DNA of 64,000 nt from Undibacter mobilis. GTDB lineage: Bacteria > Pseudomonadota > Alphaproteobacteria > Rhizobiales > Xanthobacteraceae. Made by a program: the position numbers and the translations under genes. Below, piece by piece: positions 17,425 through 25,549 of the stretch. Within the stretch, counting starts at the first letter, position 1; every line of letters starts with the position of its first letter. The stretch covers positions 1,908,501 to 1,972,500 of the forward strand of contig NZ_QRGO01000001.1 in NCBI RefSeq assembly GCF_003367195.1, in the 5' to 3' direction. Below the pieces are notes generated by a model. It worked only from the letters and a program-made list of their open reading frames with translations, was not told the DNA's origin and ran no database searches.

Positions 17425-18360
17425 ATGACCTGGAATTGCAACAATATATCTCGGCGTTACTTCATGGGTGGCGTCGCCTCATTGGTGACGGTTGGAGCAA
17501 CCGGAACGGCACGTGCCGCTGCTTCGCAATTCAAGACGATTACGCCCGGTGTGCTGACCGTGGCGGCCTTCGGCGAAATGCCCGCGTCGGGCATCGAGGA
17601 CGGCAAGCTCGTCGGTCTTGACGGCGACATGATCATGGCCATTGCCCCAAAGCTCGGCCTTACGGTGAAGCCGCTCGTCATGGACAACGCGGCCACGATC
17701 GAATCCGTCGTCTCCGGCCGCGCCGATATCATGATCGGCAATATGCGGTGGACCTCGAGGCGTGCAGCGGTCATGGCGCTTAGCGACGCCGCATATTACG
17801 TGACCTATGGTTCCGTAACCCGGAAGGACAGCAAGCTTCCCAATGTTGTGGCGATTTCCGATCTGAAAGGACAGCGTCTGGCCACGCTGACCGGGGCGGC
17901 GTCGTCTACCGACCTCAAGAAGGTGCCGGACAGCGGTGGTGTCCGTTTCTATGACAACAGCGATGCGGTGATCCGTGACATCATTGCGGGCCGCGTGGAC
18001 TTCGCCAGCCTTGACCCGACGATGATTGCCTATTTGGGTAGCAAAAATCCGGGTCTCAATCTCAAGCACATCACCTACAAGCCGGACCCCGAATATCCAA
18101 CCTTGACTGGCAGCAGCCAGGCCGTGTTCGGCATGCCACTGGCCAACCCGGACCTCGTCGATGCTGTCAACGCCGGTCTGGCCTGGCTCAAGCGCAACAA
18201 GCAGGACCGGGCGATCTTCGCCAAATATGGCCTGACAGACGAGCTCTACTTTACGCCGCTCGCGGAAAATCCCCGCATCGGCGTGGACCGTGACACCAGC
18301 GGAAATGTCACCGGGCCCGCTGCTCACAAGCCCAAGGATTTCAGCGCGTTGTTCTCCTGA
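17425..18360 (+). CDS. Polar amino-acid-type ABC substrate-binding protein, Tat-like signal
   Basis: SBP_bac_3-family receptor of 311 residues. The start at 17425 has GGAGGG at 17415-17420; an ATG 12 bases upstream is less well placed. The signal has a twin-arginine-like [17 protein letters not shown], then ARAAAS. The mature start [20 protein letters not shown] and the following [18 protein letters not shown] are family-typical. It is the second receptor in this locus and is followed 5 bases on by the only ATPase gene. Confidence 0.85.
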   Translation: MTWNCNNISRRYFMGGVASLVTVGATGTARAAASQFKTITPGVLTVAAFGEMPASGIEDGKLVGLDGDMIMAIAPKLGLTVKPLVMDNAATIESVVSGRADIMIGNMRWTSRRAAVMALSDAAYYVTYGSVTRKDSKLPNVVAISDLKGQRLATLTGAASSTDLKKVPDSGGVRFYDNSDAVIRDIIAGRVDFASLDPTMIAYLGSKNPGLNLKHITYKPDPEYPTLTGSSQAVFGMPLANPDLVDAVNAGLAWLKRNKQDRAIFAKYGLTDELYFTPLAENPRIGVDRDTSGNVTGPAAHKPKDFSALFS

Positions 18361-18365
18361 CGCGG

Positions 18366-19196
18366 ATGAGTGAGAGCGACGTGACAGAAATCGATGCCGC
18401 GCGGGTCCCGTTGGTCCGCATTATGGAACTGACGAAGCACTTCGGCGACAGGCTGATCCTCGACAGGGTCAGCCTGGACGTCGAGGCTAAACAGCGTCTT
18501 GTTCTGATCGGCCCGAGCGGATCGGGAAAGACGACATTGCTTCGCTGCATCAATCATCTCGAGAAGCCCACATCGGGACATGTGTTCATCGACGGACGTC
18601 TCTGCTGGCGGAAAGCGCCGGGCGAGCCTCATATAGATCTTCCGGACGCTGAGATCGCACGTCAGAGGCGCGAGATAGGTATGGTGTTTCAGCGCTTCAA
18701 TCTATTCCCTCATATGACTGCGTTGCAAAACGTGATGTGCGGACCGCTCAAGGTTTTGAAACGCCCGCGCAATGAAGCGCACGATTTGGCAATGGCGCTC
18801 CTTGAAAAGGTAGGTATGGCGGAGCACCGTGATGCCTATCCGGAGCGACTTTCCGGTGGCCAGCAACAACGTGTTGCGATCAGCCGCGCGCTGGCGATGC
18901 AGCCCAAGCTGATGCTGTTTGATGAAGCAACGTCCGCGCTCGATCCGGAACTCGTGGGTGAAGTCCTCGGCGTCATGCGGAAGTTGGCCGAAGACGGCAT
19001 GACCATGATCATCGTCACCCATGAAATGCACTTCGCTGCCAGCATTGCCGACCGGGTTATCGTCATGGATGCCGGGCGGATCATCGATGAAGGTTCGCCG
19101 ATTGAAATTCTAAAATCCCCAAAACACCCGAGAACAGCGGCCTTCCTTTCTCGTATGCTGAATGAGAATACATCGCCAATCCAGACGAGTGCCTAG
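18366..19196 (+). CDS. Amino-acid ABC transporter ATP-binding protein (HisP/GlnQ type)
   Basis: ATPase of 276 residues with Walker [12 protein letters not shown], signature [15 protein letters not shown] and Walker [15 protein letters not shown]. The form [15 protein letters not shown] is that of polar amino-acid importers. It lies between the second receptor and its two permeases. Because the first receptor/permease set (13731-16001) has no ATPase gene, this subunit may energise both transporters. Confidence 0.9.
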   Translation: MSESDVTEIDAARVPLVRIMELTKHFGDRLILDRVSLDVEAKQRLVLIGPSGSGKTTLLRCINHLEKPTSGHVFIDGRLCWRKAPGEPHIDLPDAEIARQRREIGMVFQRFNLFPHMTALQNVMCGPLKVLKRPRNEAHDLAMALLEKVGMAEHRDAYPERLSGGQQQRVAISRALAMQPKLMLFDEATSALDPELVGEVLGVMRKLAEDGMTMIIVTHEMHFAASIADRVIVMDAGRIIDEGSPIEILKSPKHPRTAAFLSRMLNENTSPIQTSA

Positions 19197-19198
19197 CC

Positions 19199-19876
19199 AT
19201 GGGCCTTGGCTTCGGAGTCTTCTTTCAGCAGCTGCCAGGATTTATCGACGTGCTGCTGCATGCGGCCGTCATGACGATAGTCGTCACTTTGTGTGCGTCA
19301 CTGATGGCGACATTCTTCGGCATCGTTTTCCTGTTTCCTCGGCTTTCGGCATCGCGCCCCCTTCGCGCGGTGGCAATTGCCTATGTTGAGTTGGCGCGGG
19401 CGGTGCCCATGTTGACGCTGCTCTTTATCATCTATTTCGGGATGCCTCAGGTTGGGCTCCGGCTTGATCCGCTGTCGGCTGCCGTGATTGCGTTCGGCAT
19501 TCACGGTGGCGGATACCTCGTGGAGATCTTCCGCTCGGCAATCGAGGCCATCAATAAGGGGCAGCTTGAGGCGGGCCTGGCTATTGGCATGACCCGCTTT
19601 CAGGCGCTTCGTATCATCGTACTGCCTCAGGCGGCCCGGATCGGCCTGCCGCCGTACTGCAATTATGCGATTCAACTTCTTAAGGACAGCTCGCTCGCGT
19701 CCACGATATCCGTTCCTGAACTGATGATGCAGACGCGGCTGATCGCCAACGCAACCTATCTGACCATCGAGCTCTACGTGTTCGTGGCGCTCATCTACCT
19801 CGTCATGAGCCTGCCGCTGAGTTATGGCGCGCTGTGGCTGCAGACAAAGCTCAGCGCTCAGCATCGAACGCCATGA
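19199..19876 (+). CDS. Amino-acid ABC transporter permease
   Basis: Permease of 225 residues with the family EAA loop around GQLEAGLAIGMTRFQALRII and the following LLKDSSLASTISVPELMMQT. The gene begins 2 bases after the ATPase stop and overlaps the next permease start by 4 bases. It forms a pair with that permease in the second transporter of the locus. Confidence 0.88.
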   Translation: MGLGFGVFFQQLPGFIDVLLHAAVMTIVVTLCASLMATFFGIVFLFPRLSASRPLRAVAIAYVELARAVPMLTLLFIIYFGMPQVGLRLDPLSAAVIAFGIHGGGYLVEIFRSAIEAINKGQLEAGLAIGMTRFQALRIIVLPQAARIGLPPYCNYAIQLLKDSSLASTISVPELMMQTRLIANATYLTIELYVFVALIYLVMSLPLSYGALWLQTKLSAQHRTP

Positions 19877-20550
19877 TTAGCCAGTTTTATTCCTCCATTG
19901 CGAAAAGTGTCGTCTGGGAGTGGATGCCGCAGCTCCTCGAAGGTGTTCGTCATACACTGGAGATGGCGTTGCTTTCGTTTGCCCTGTCGGTCATCCTCGG
20001 CCTGATTGTCGCGCTGATGCGCATGTCCGAAAAGCGGGTCATTTCGTGGACTGCAATCGTCTTCATCGAAGTGTTTCGCGGAACGCCGCTGCTCGTTCAG
20101 CTTTTCATCATTTACTACGCTTTGCCCGCGGTCGGATTGATCTTTAGTCCGTTCGTGGCGGGCGTAATCGGTCTCACGCTGAACAGCGCCGCCTATATTT
20201 CGGAGATTTATAGATCGGGCTTCCTGTCGATCGATGCGGGACAAAAGGAGGCGGGAAAGGCCATCGGCATGACCGGTCTCCAGATTCAGCTGCAGGTTCT
20301 TATTCCGCAGGCGGTCCTAGTCTCCATCCCTAACCTGGCTGGTTATGGTGTGACCATCCTTAAGTCGACGTCGCTGGCTTCTATTGTGTCGGCGCCGGAC
20401 CTCATGATGTACGCTCACGACCTCAGCAGCGAGTATTTCATGCCGATGAAGGTCTATTTGATCACGGCGCTGCTTTACATCATCATGGCCTATCCGTTAT
20501 CCCGGGGTGCGCAGCACCTGGAGAAGGTCATGGGACGCGGCCGCCGCTAG
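19873..20550 (+). CDS. Amino-acid ABC transporter permease
   Basis: Permease of 225 residues; the start at 19873 overlaps the preceding stop as ATGA, which sets it over in-frame upstream codons. The EAA region is GQKEAGKAIGMTGLQIQLQV and ILKSTSLASIVSAPDLMMYA follows. Last gene of the plus-strand transport series; it converges on the MarR gene across about 177 bases. That gap holds only a small inverted repeat, ACCTAT-N6-ATAGGT (20667-20684), without a T tract. Confidence 0.88.
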   Translation: MISQFYSSIAKSVVWEWMPQLLEGVRHTLEMALLSFALSVILGLIVALMRMSEKRVISWTAIVFIEVFRGTPLLVQLFIIYYALPAVGLIFSPFVAGVIGLTLNSAAYISEIYRSGFLSIDAGQKEAGKAIGMTGLQIQLQVLIPQAVLVSIPNLAGYGVTILKSTSLASIVSAPDLMMYAHDLSSEYFMPMKVYLITALLYIIMAYPLSRGAQHLEKVMGRGRR

Positions 20551-20727
20551 CGCACCGAGCGCTGTCTGCGGAAAATGAATTCTAAGATGAACGATGACTA
20601 GAATGCCGTGATACGGGCGTTCGCCTTAACTGCTTGTCGTCAATCAGCGACGGTTGCGCAAACTGGACCTATTACCAGATAGGTTGAGAACCGGCTTTCC
20701 ACGCGCGCCGACATTAATTTCCAAATT

Positions 20728-21345
20728 TTATTGATTGGCAGATGCGGCACCAGCCGACCTGCGGGCGTTTCTCGTCGTGGCAGCTGTACCTGTCGTTTTG
20801 CCGCTGCGCGGCTTCTTGGCCGAACGGCTTGAGATATCCCGAAGATACGCGAGAGCCTCACCCGAGTTGTCGACGAGCTTCTTTGCCGCGATGTGTGCCC
20901 TGACCAGGCCATGCAGGCTCACATTCTGGAACAGCATGTCGTTGACAGTGCGCACATACGGCGTCACGCGCTCAATGTGTTGTTCGCCTTTGCGACTAAG
21001 CTGGACCAGAACGCTGCGCTGGTCGTTCAAGTTGCTCTTCTTGAGCACAAGACCTTTTGCCTTGAGCCGGCCCACCTCTGTCGTCACATGGGTGGAGGCG
21101 AGCGCGACGTGTTCGGCAAGGTCCTTGATGGTTACGCCCTGTGAACCCTGCTGGGATGCGACGCCCATCAATACGGCAAATTGCGACGACGTCAGGCCCG
21201 AGATTTTGGCGAAGGCGCTGCGGCATTTCAGGAGCTGCTCGACGCTCCGAACCCAAGTGTATATGGCCTCCCGAAAGAGCTGATCAGATCCGTCCTTCAG
21301 GAAGTCTTCACGTGAGGTCGTAAGGGGCGGTCTGCTGTCCAGCAT
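20728..21345 (-). CDS. MarR-family transcriptional regulator
   Basis: Winged-helix regulator of 205 residues. The central part (SGLTSSQFAVLMGVASQQG, then VTIKDLAEHVALASTHVTTE and VLKKSNLNDQRSVLVQLS) is a standard MarR DNA-binding domain. The C-terminal 30 residues are basic and low-complexity. It diverges from the nicX-like gene across a 301-base gap with a palindrome at 21478-21490. MarR proteins usually repress divergent catabolic genes and are released by an aromatic ligand, so it is the probable regulator of the island to its right. Confidence 0.88.
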   Translation of the reverse strand: MLDSRPPLTTSREDFLKDGSDQLFREAIYTWVRSVEQLLKCRSAFAKISGLTSSQFAVLMGVASQQGSQGVTIKDLAEHVALASTHVTTEVGRLKAKGLVLKKSNLNDQRSVLVQLSRKGEQHIERVTPYVRTVNDMLFQNVSLHGLVRAHIAAKKLVDNSGEALAYLRDISSRSAKKPRSGKTTGTAATTRNARRSAGAASANQ

Positions 21346-21646
21346 TCCAACTCTCGATCGCTGTATTGTGCTTTAGGCGGTCCGTGGTCGGCCATTCGGG
21401 GCGCAACCGGAGCGATCTGTTATCACCAAGAGGTTGTCGCGGCAAGGGAAAGGGGAAAGCGGCGCCCGGATAAGTATATACATTTTGTACCTAGAAGATC
21501 CGGGCGAGATATTGTAGCTTTGGCCGCCGGACGTTTGATCTGTGCAGTCGTCGGTGTTGTCGACGTATGAGGCGGGATTTCTGTTTCGCTCTCCTGCAGC
21601 AGAGGACGGAAGGTACGCGATCTGGCAACATTCCCCCGGGGGTAAC
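21346..21646. promoter_or_regulatory. Divergent regulatory gap between the MarR and nicX-like genes
   Basis: This 301-base gap has no credible gene. It holds the palindrome ATACATTTTGTAC (21478-21490). A possible plus-strand promoter is TTGTAC (21485-21490) and GATATT (21508-21513), 17 bases apart, which would place the palindrome over the -35 box. On the minus strand TATACT overlaps the palindrome's edge. Both directions could thus be controlled from one site. Confidence 0.5.
21478..21490. promoter_or_regulatory. Candidate MarR operator, site 1 (nicX-like gene)
   Basis: ATACATTTTGTAC: TACA-N3-TGTA core at 21479-21489. The same core occurs before the P450 gene (23036-23046) and, with one change, before the nicD-like gene (28554-28564). 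Confidence 0.5.
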
Positions 21647-22684
21647 ATGACTGTCGACAAGTATATGTTCGAGCTGTTCCGCAAGGAGCTGCAACTCTGC
21701 AAGGTGAAGCCGGGAGAGACGATCGGCATCCTTTCGGAAGACACCATTCGAAGAGACTATGCGGTGGCTTTTGCGGCGGCGGCAGAGGATCTCGGGGCCG
21801 ATACGCTCCACGTCAATATTCGCAAGCGCCCCGGCAGCTTCTTCGGACCCGGCAACTCCTTGCGCGGGCAGCAGGCCGCCATCGAGGCGCTCAAGAGAAC
21901 CGACATGGTCATCGACCTGATCGGCCTGCTCTGGTCCAAGGAGCAGGATGCGATCACCGCCGGCGGACCACGCATGCTTTTGGTGCTGGAGCCCATGGAG
22001 GTTTTGTCGCGGCTGTTGACGTCGCCGGACTCGCGGCGGCGTGTTGGCGAGGCGCACAAGCTGATCGCCGGTGCGCGCGAGTTGCGCATCACCTCGCCGG
22101 GCGGAACAGACGTGACCTATAAGATCGGCAAACTGAAGACCGTGAGCCAATACGGCTATACGGACGAGCCAGGTCGTTGGGATGCATGGGCTGGCGCTTT
22201 CGTCTGGACCGGGGGCGACGAAGACGGCGTCGATGGAACGGTTGTCGTCGATGCTGGCGACCTGCTGCTCGATCCGATCCTTCGCTATGTGTCGGAGCCG
22301 ATCGTGCTCACGATCAAGAAGGGTTACATTACGAAGATCGCCGGCGGCGGCGCCGAAGGCGCGCTGATGCGCGATTTCATGGCGAGCTTCCGCGACCCCA
22401 AGGCTTATGCCGTCTCGCATATCGGCTGGGGTCTTGATGAGAATGCGCAATGGACGTTCCTGGCCACCAATCCGGCCGCGCGCGACAGCCTCGGCGTCGA
22501 TGGCCGCTGTTTCTACGGCAATGTCCTGTTCTCCACTGGTCCGAATACCGAGCTTGGCGGGACCAACGACACCATGTGCCATCTGGACATTCCGTTGAAG
22601 AATTGCTCGCTGTTCCTGGACGGTCGCCAAATTCTCAAGGATGGCGAAATTCTTCCCGAGGAGATGCGGGTGCCCGGCCGGTAA
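21647..22684 (+). CDS. nicX: 2,5-dihydroxypyridine 5,6-dioxygenase-like protein (NicX family)
   Basis: Predicted extradiol-type Fe(II) dioxygenase of 345 residues, with an M29-aminopeptidase-like fold. In the NicX family it opens 2,5-dihydroxypyridine to N-formylmaleamate. As I recall the Pseudomonas putida protein, long segments agree: YGYTDEPGRWDAWAGAF, VVVDAGDLLLDP, SHIGWGLDENAQW, FYGNVLFSTGPNTELGG and CHLDIPLKNC. The Fe ligands of the family, His, His and Asp, correspond to H258, H312 and D314. The start at 21647 is preceded by a G-rich stretch; the frame is open upstream to 21542 but that part is not family-like. It is the first gene of the island, divergent from the MarR gene, and supports a pyridine ring-cleavage route. 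A related but different hydroxypyridine substrate remains possible. Confidence 0.85.
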   Translation: MTVDKYMFELFRKELQLCKVKPGETIGILSEDTIRRDYAVAFAAAAEDLGADTLHVNIRKRPGSFFGPGNSLRGQQAAIEALKRTDMVIDLIGLLWSKEQDAITAGGPRMLLVLEPMEVLSRLLTSPDSRRRVGEAHKLIAGARELRITSPGGTDVTYKIGKLKTVSQYGYTDEPGRWDAWAGAFVWTGGDEDGVDGTVVVDAGDLLLDPILRYVSEPIVLTIKKGYITKIAGGGAEGALMRDFMASFRDPKAYAVSHIGWGLDENAQWTFLATNPAARDSLGVDGRCFYGNVLFSTGPNTELGGTNDTMCHLDIPLKNCSLFLDGRQILKDGEILPEEMRVPGR

Positions 22685-22718
22685 TCGACCAGTTGCCCCA
22701 GTAATCAAGGAGCGTCTT

Positions 22719-22952
22719 ATGCCATTCGTTCAAGTTCAGCATCTGGCCGGGGCCTTCAGCCGCGAGCAGCAAACGGCTCTTATTCGGGACATTACCGAGG
22801 CCTTCGTTCGCGTGTCGGGGGAACGTATCCGTCCCAATGTTCTGATCACAGTCAGCGAAATCGAAAGCGGGCTGTGGGCGACTGGCGGCGTGCCTCTCAC
22901 CATCGAAGAGGTTAAAAAGAGGCAGGCGGAACGTCAGGCTTCGCAAGCCTGA
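22719..22952 (+). CDS. Tautomerase-superfamily small protein
   Basis: 4-oxalocrotonate-tautomerase-like subunit of 77 residues. Pro follows the initiator Met (MPFVQVQHLAGAFS), as needed for the catalytic N-terminal Pro, and GLWATGG matches the GHFGIGG region of 4-OT. The two Arg residues that bind the substrate in classical 4-OT (positions 11 and 39) are Ala and Leu here by my alignment, so it is not a standard 4-OT. It lies 34 bases after the nicX-like gene with GGAG in front, so it probably acts on a product of that ring opening or on a related unsaturated acid. Confidence 0.8.
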   Translation: MPFVQVQHLAGAFSREQQTALIRDITEAFVRVSGERIRPNVLITVSEIESGLWATGGVPLTIEEVKKRQAERQASQA

Positions 22953-23007
22953 CGCCGCACCGCGCGCCGAAGCAGGCGATCGCTCCGGCGGGGCGGACTA
23001 ATCGCTG

Positions 23008-23037
23008 TTGACAGGGAAACTTCTGTCAAAGAATATA
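23008..23037 (+). promoter_or_regulatory. Promoter with inverted repeat before the P450 gene
   Basis: TTGACAG (23008-23014) and CTGTCAA (23023-23029) form a perfect 7-base inverted repeat with an 8-base spacer. TTGACA is also an ideal -35 box, with AATATA (23032-23037) 18 bases further on as a -10 box. The operator-like palindrome at 23035-23047 overlaps the end of this -10 and the start of transcription. This starts a second transcript within the island and excludes protein starts upstream of 23050. Confidence 0.5.
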
Positions 23038-23047
23038 CAAGATGTAC
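23035..23047. promoter_or_regulatory. Candidate MarR operator, site 2 (P450 gene)
   Basis: ATACAAGATGTAC: same TACA-N3-TGTA core as site 1, with the same flanking A and C. It lies at the -10/+1 region of the P450 promoter, a position suited to repression. Confidence 0.5.
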
Positions 23048-23118
23048 TAAAATCCGCCGGCAGCTGGCAGCAGCTTCGGAACGTAGTCTCCGGTTTGCGC
23101 TCAACAGGACCCGCTCCC

Positions 23119-24393
23119 ATGTCGCATGATCCCGCTTCTTTTCCGACGCTCGAAGGCTTCGATCCTTTCAGCCAGGAGTTCCTCAGCAATCCGGTTCCGA
23201 TCATCAAGGACGCGCAGGCAAAGCAGCCGATCTTCTACTATCCTCCGCTGCGGCTTTGGGTGGTCACGAAGTACGACGACATCTGCAAGGCGGCGCGCGA
23301 CTGGGAGACTTTCTCCTCGAAGGCGACGGCCTTTGTGCCGCCGCCGGCCGATCTGAAGCCCAAGATCCCCGACAACTACATCGCGGACCATTTCATCTCG
23401 CTCGATCCACCGGAGCATACGGCAGACCGCACCGCGGTGGCCCGTCAGTTCCTGCCGCGCGAACTGCAAAAGCAGGAAGCCAATATCCGGCAGATCGCCA
23501 ACATGTTGATCGATCGGTTCATCGCCAAGGGTTCCTGCGACTTCATGCAGGAGTTCTGCTATCCGCTGTCGCTCAACGTCATCATGGGCCTGCTCGGCGT
23601 TCCCAAGGAACGGGAGCACGACTACCGGATCTGGACGGAAGACCTCTTTTCGGTGCTGACGCCGAAAACGAAGGACGCCGTTACCAAGCCGATGACCGAA
23701 GAAGAAAAGAGGGAGCGCTGGACCCGGCTCGCCGAGAGCCAGGAGTTCTTCGAGAATTTCGTCGCGGATCGCGTTCGGTGTCCCATGGACGATCTCACGA
23801 GCCAGATCGTCAAAGTGAAGGATGCATCCGGCAACCAGGCCATGCCCACGCCACGGATCGTGCGCAAGATTCATGAATTGGTCGCCGCTGGTAATGACAC
23901 GACGGCCAATCTTATGGGCCTGATGCTGATTCACATGGCCGAAAATCCCGCGCAAGACGCCGAGATCCGCGCCAACCCCGCTTTGCTGCCGAACGTGGTG
24001 GAGGAAACCCTGCGGTTGCGCGGCACCTCACCGGGCCTGTTCCGGGTCACCACGAAGGACACTGAACTGGGCGGCACGAAGATTCCGGAGGGGGCGCTGG
24101 TGTGGCTCCTCTTTATCGGCGGTGGCGTCGACGAGAGCCATTTCCCTCAGTCGGAAAAGTGGGACATCCATCGTCCGAACAGCGACAAGCATCTCGCCTT
24201 CGGTCACGGCCGTCATTCATGTCTCGGCAATCCGCTCGCGCGGCTTGAAGCCAAGGTGGCGTTCGAAGAACTCCTCAAGCGCATTCCCGACATTCGCGTT
24301 ACGCCGGGGCAGCATGTCGAGTATCTGCCGGTGATGACGGTGACGACCATCAATCACCTTCAGGCGGAATGGACCCCGCCGAAAAGCCCTTGA
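23119..24393 (+). CDS. Cytochrome P450
   Basis: Soluble bacterial P450 of 424 residues. The I-helix oxygen-activation motif is VAAGNDTTANLM, the K-helix ExxR is EETLR and the heme-ligand loop is FGHGRHSCLGNPLAR with C368. The start at 23119 (MSHDPASFPTLEG) is chosen because upstream codons would lie in the promoter. The electron source is probably the reductase gene 82 bases downstream. In this island it could hydroxylate a pyridine or pyridone ring, or remove a methyl group, to provide the dihydroxypyridine for the nicX-like enzyme. No other ring monooxygenase gene is seen here. Confidence 0.93.
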   Translation: MSHDPASFPTLEGFDPFSQEFLSNPVPIIKDAQAKQPIFYYPPLRLWVVTKYDDICKAARDWETFSSKATAFVPPPADLKPKIPDNYIADHFISLDPPEHTADRTAVARQFLPRELQKQEANIRQIANMLIDRFIAKGSCDFMQEFCYPLSLNVIMGLLGVPKEREHDYRIWTEDLFSVLTPKTKDAVTKPMTEEEKRERWTRLAESQEFFENFVADRVRCPMDDLTSQIVKVKDASGNQAMPTPRIVRKIHELVAAGNDTTANLMGLMLIHMAENPAQDAEIRANPALLPNVVEETLRLRGTSPGLFRVTTKDTELGGTKIPEGALVWLLFIGGGVDESHFPQSEKWDIHRPNSDKHLAFGHGRHSCLGNPLARLEAKVAFEELLKRIPDIRVTPGQHVEYLPVMTVTTINHLQAEWTPPKSP

Positions 24394-24474
24394 TTGCTGA
24401 TGCGCCGGGCCCAGCCGTTCTTCTCAAGCTGGTCCGTGGATGTGGCCCGGCAAGCTTGATTGAAGGAAGCGATA

Positions 24475-25449
24475 GTGACGGCCGCGGAAAGCAATGAGCT
24501 GGAGCTTGTTCTTGACTCGGTCGTCGGTGAGACCGCCGACGTCCTGGTTCTGGAACTCAAGCGCCCGGACGCAACGGCGTTGCCTGCATGGGCGCCCGGC
24601 GCGCATGTCGACCTCGTTTTGCCATCGGGCAAAATCCGGCAATATTCGCTCTGCGGTGACATCGCAGACACCTCGCGCTACCGCGTTGCGGTGCTGCGTG
24701 AGACAGCCGGCCGTGGCGGATCGGAAGAGATACATGCCATCGCCAAATCGGGCCTGACCGTGCGCGTGCGCGGCCCGCGCAATCACTTCGCGCTGGTCGA
24801 AGCTCCGCGTTACCTGTTCGTTGCCGGCGGCATTGGCGTTACGCCGATCCTGCCGATGATCCGCCAAGCCGAACTTGCGGGGCGGCCCTGGCGCCTGGTC
24901 TATGGCGGCCGTACCCGCGCTTCGATGGGTTTCGTCAAGGAAATTGCGGCTCGGACCGGCGGCACCGTTACGTTGTTGCCGCAAGACGAGGTTGGGCTTC
25001 CGGATCTTAACGCGCTGCTCTCCGAAGTGGAGCTCGATGCCGCAATCTACGGCTGCGGCCCCGCCGGTATGCTAAAGGCCCTAAAGGATGCCGCCGCGCA
25101 GCACGGCCGTGCAAGCGCATTGCATATCGAGAGCTTTTCAGCGTCCGAAGATGCCGTGCCGCCCGCAGGCGGCGCCGGAGATGCGGCCTTCGAAGTCGAG
25201 TTGCGCAAATCGGGTGTGGTTCTCCAGGTCCCAGCTGATCGCAGCCTTGGTACAGTCCTTCAGGATGCCGGCATCGAAGTGCCTTTCTCCTGTCAGGAGG
25301 GCTACTGCGGAAGTTGCGAGACGCGCGTCCTCGAAGGTGTACCGGATCATCGCGACACGATCCTCACGGAAGAGGAGAGGGCCGTGGGAAACATCATGAT
25401 GGTTTGCTGCGGTCGCTCACGCACCCCCCGCCTTGTGCTGGATCTATAG
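24475..25449 (+). CDS. Phthalate-dioxygenase-reductase-type ferredoxin reductase (P450 partner)
   Basis: Three-domain electron-transfer protein of 324 residues: flavin domain with RQYSLCG near residue 60, NAD domain with VAGGIGVTPI near residue 120 and CGPAGM near residue 200, and a C-terminal plant-type 2Fe-2S domain (C273, C278, C281 in SCQEGYCGSC, fourth Cys at 311 or 312). This flavin-NAD-FeS order is that of PDR/VanB-like reductases. The GTG at 24475 has AAGGA at 24463-24467. Directly after the P450 gene, it most likely passes electrons from NADH to that P450. Confidence 0.9.
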   Translation: MTAAESNELELVLDSVVGETADVLVLELKRPDATALPAWAPGAHVDLVLPSGKIRQYSLCGDIADTSRYRVAVLRETAGRGGSEEIHAIAKSGLTVRVRGPRNHFALVEAPRYLFVAGGIGVTPILPMIRQAELAGRPWRLVYGGRTRASMGFVKEIAARTGGTVTLLPQDEVGLPDLNALLSEVELDAAIYGCGPAGMLKALKDAAAQHGRASALHIESFSASEDAVPPAGGAGDAAFEVELRKSGVVLQVPADRSLGTVLQDAGIEVPFSCQEGYCGSCETRVLEGVPDHRDTILTEEERAVGNIMMVCCGRSRTPRLVLDL

Positions 25450-25549
25450 GGGAAAGCCAGCACCTCGACGAAATGTCCGCATCTGGACGATTGCAACAAA
25501 AAATCAACGAGCGTGTCGTCGGCAAAAGCCGCGAAGAAGGGGGTAAGCC

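Noticed and set aside
20667..20684. Inverted repeat ACCTAT-N6-ATAGGT as a terminator
   Set aside because: Stem is short and AT-rich and has no T tract; not listed as a feature.
21491..22708. Minus-strand frame covering the nicX-like gene
   Set aside because: The plus-strand protein matches NicX with metal ligands; the antisense frame also runs through the regulatory gap.
22719..22952. Calling the small protein 4-oxalocrotonate tautomerase
   Set aside because: Only the N-terminal Pro and the fold are supported; the substrate-binding Arg residues are absent and no meta-cleavage genes are near.
23008..23118. Upstream TTG start for the P450 gene
   Set aside because: It would place the coding start on the -35 box and operator palindrome; the N terminus from 23119 looks like a normal P450.
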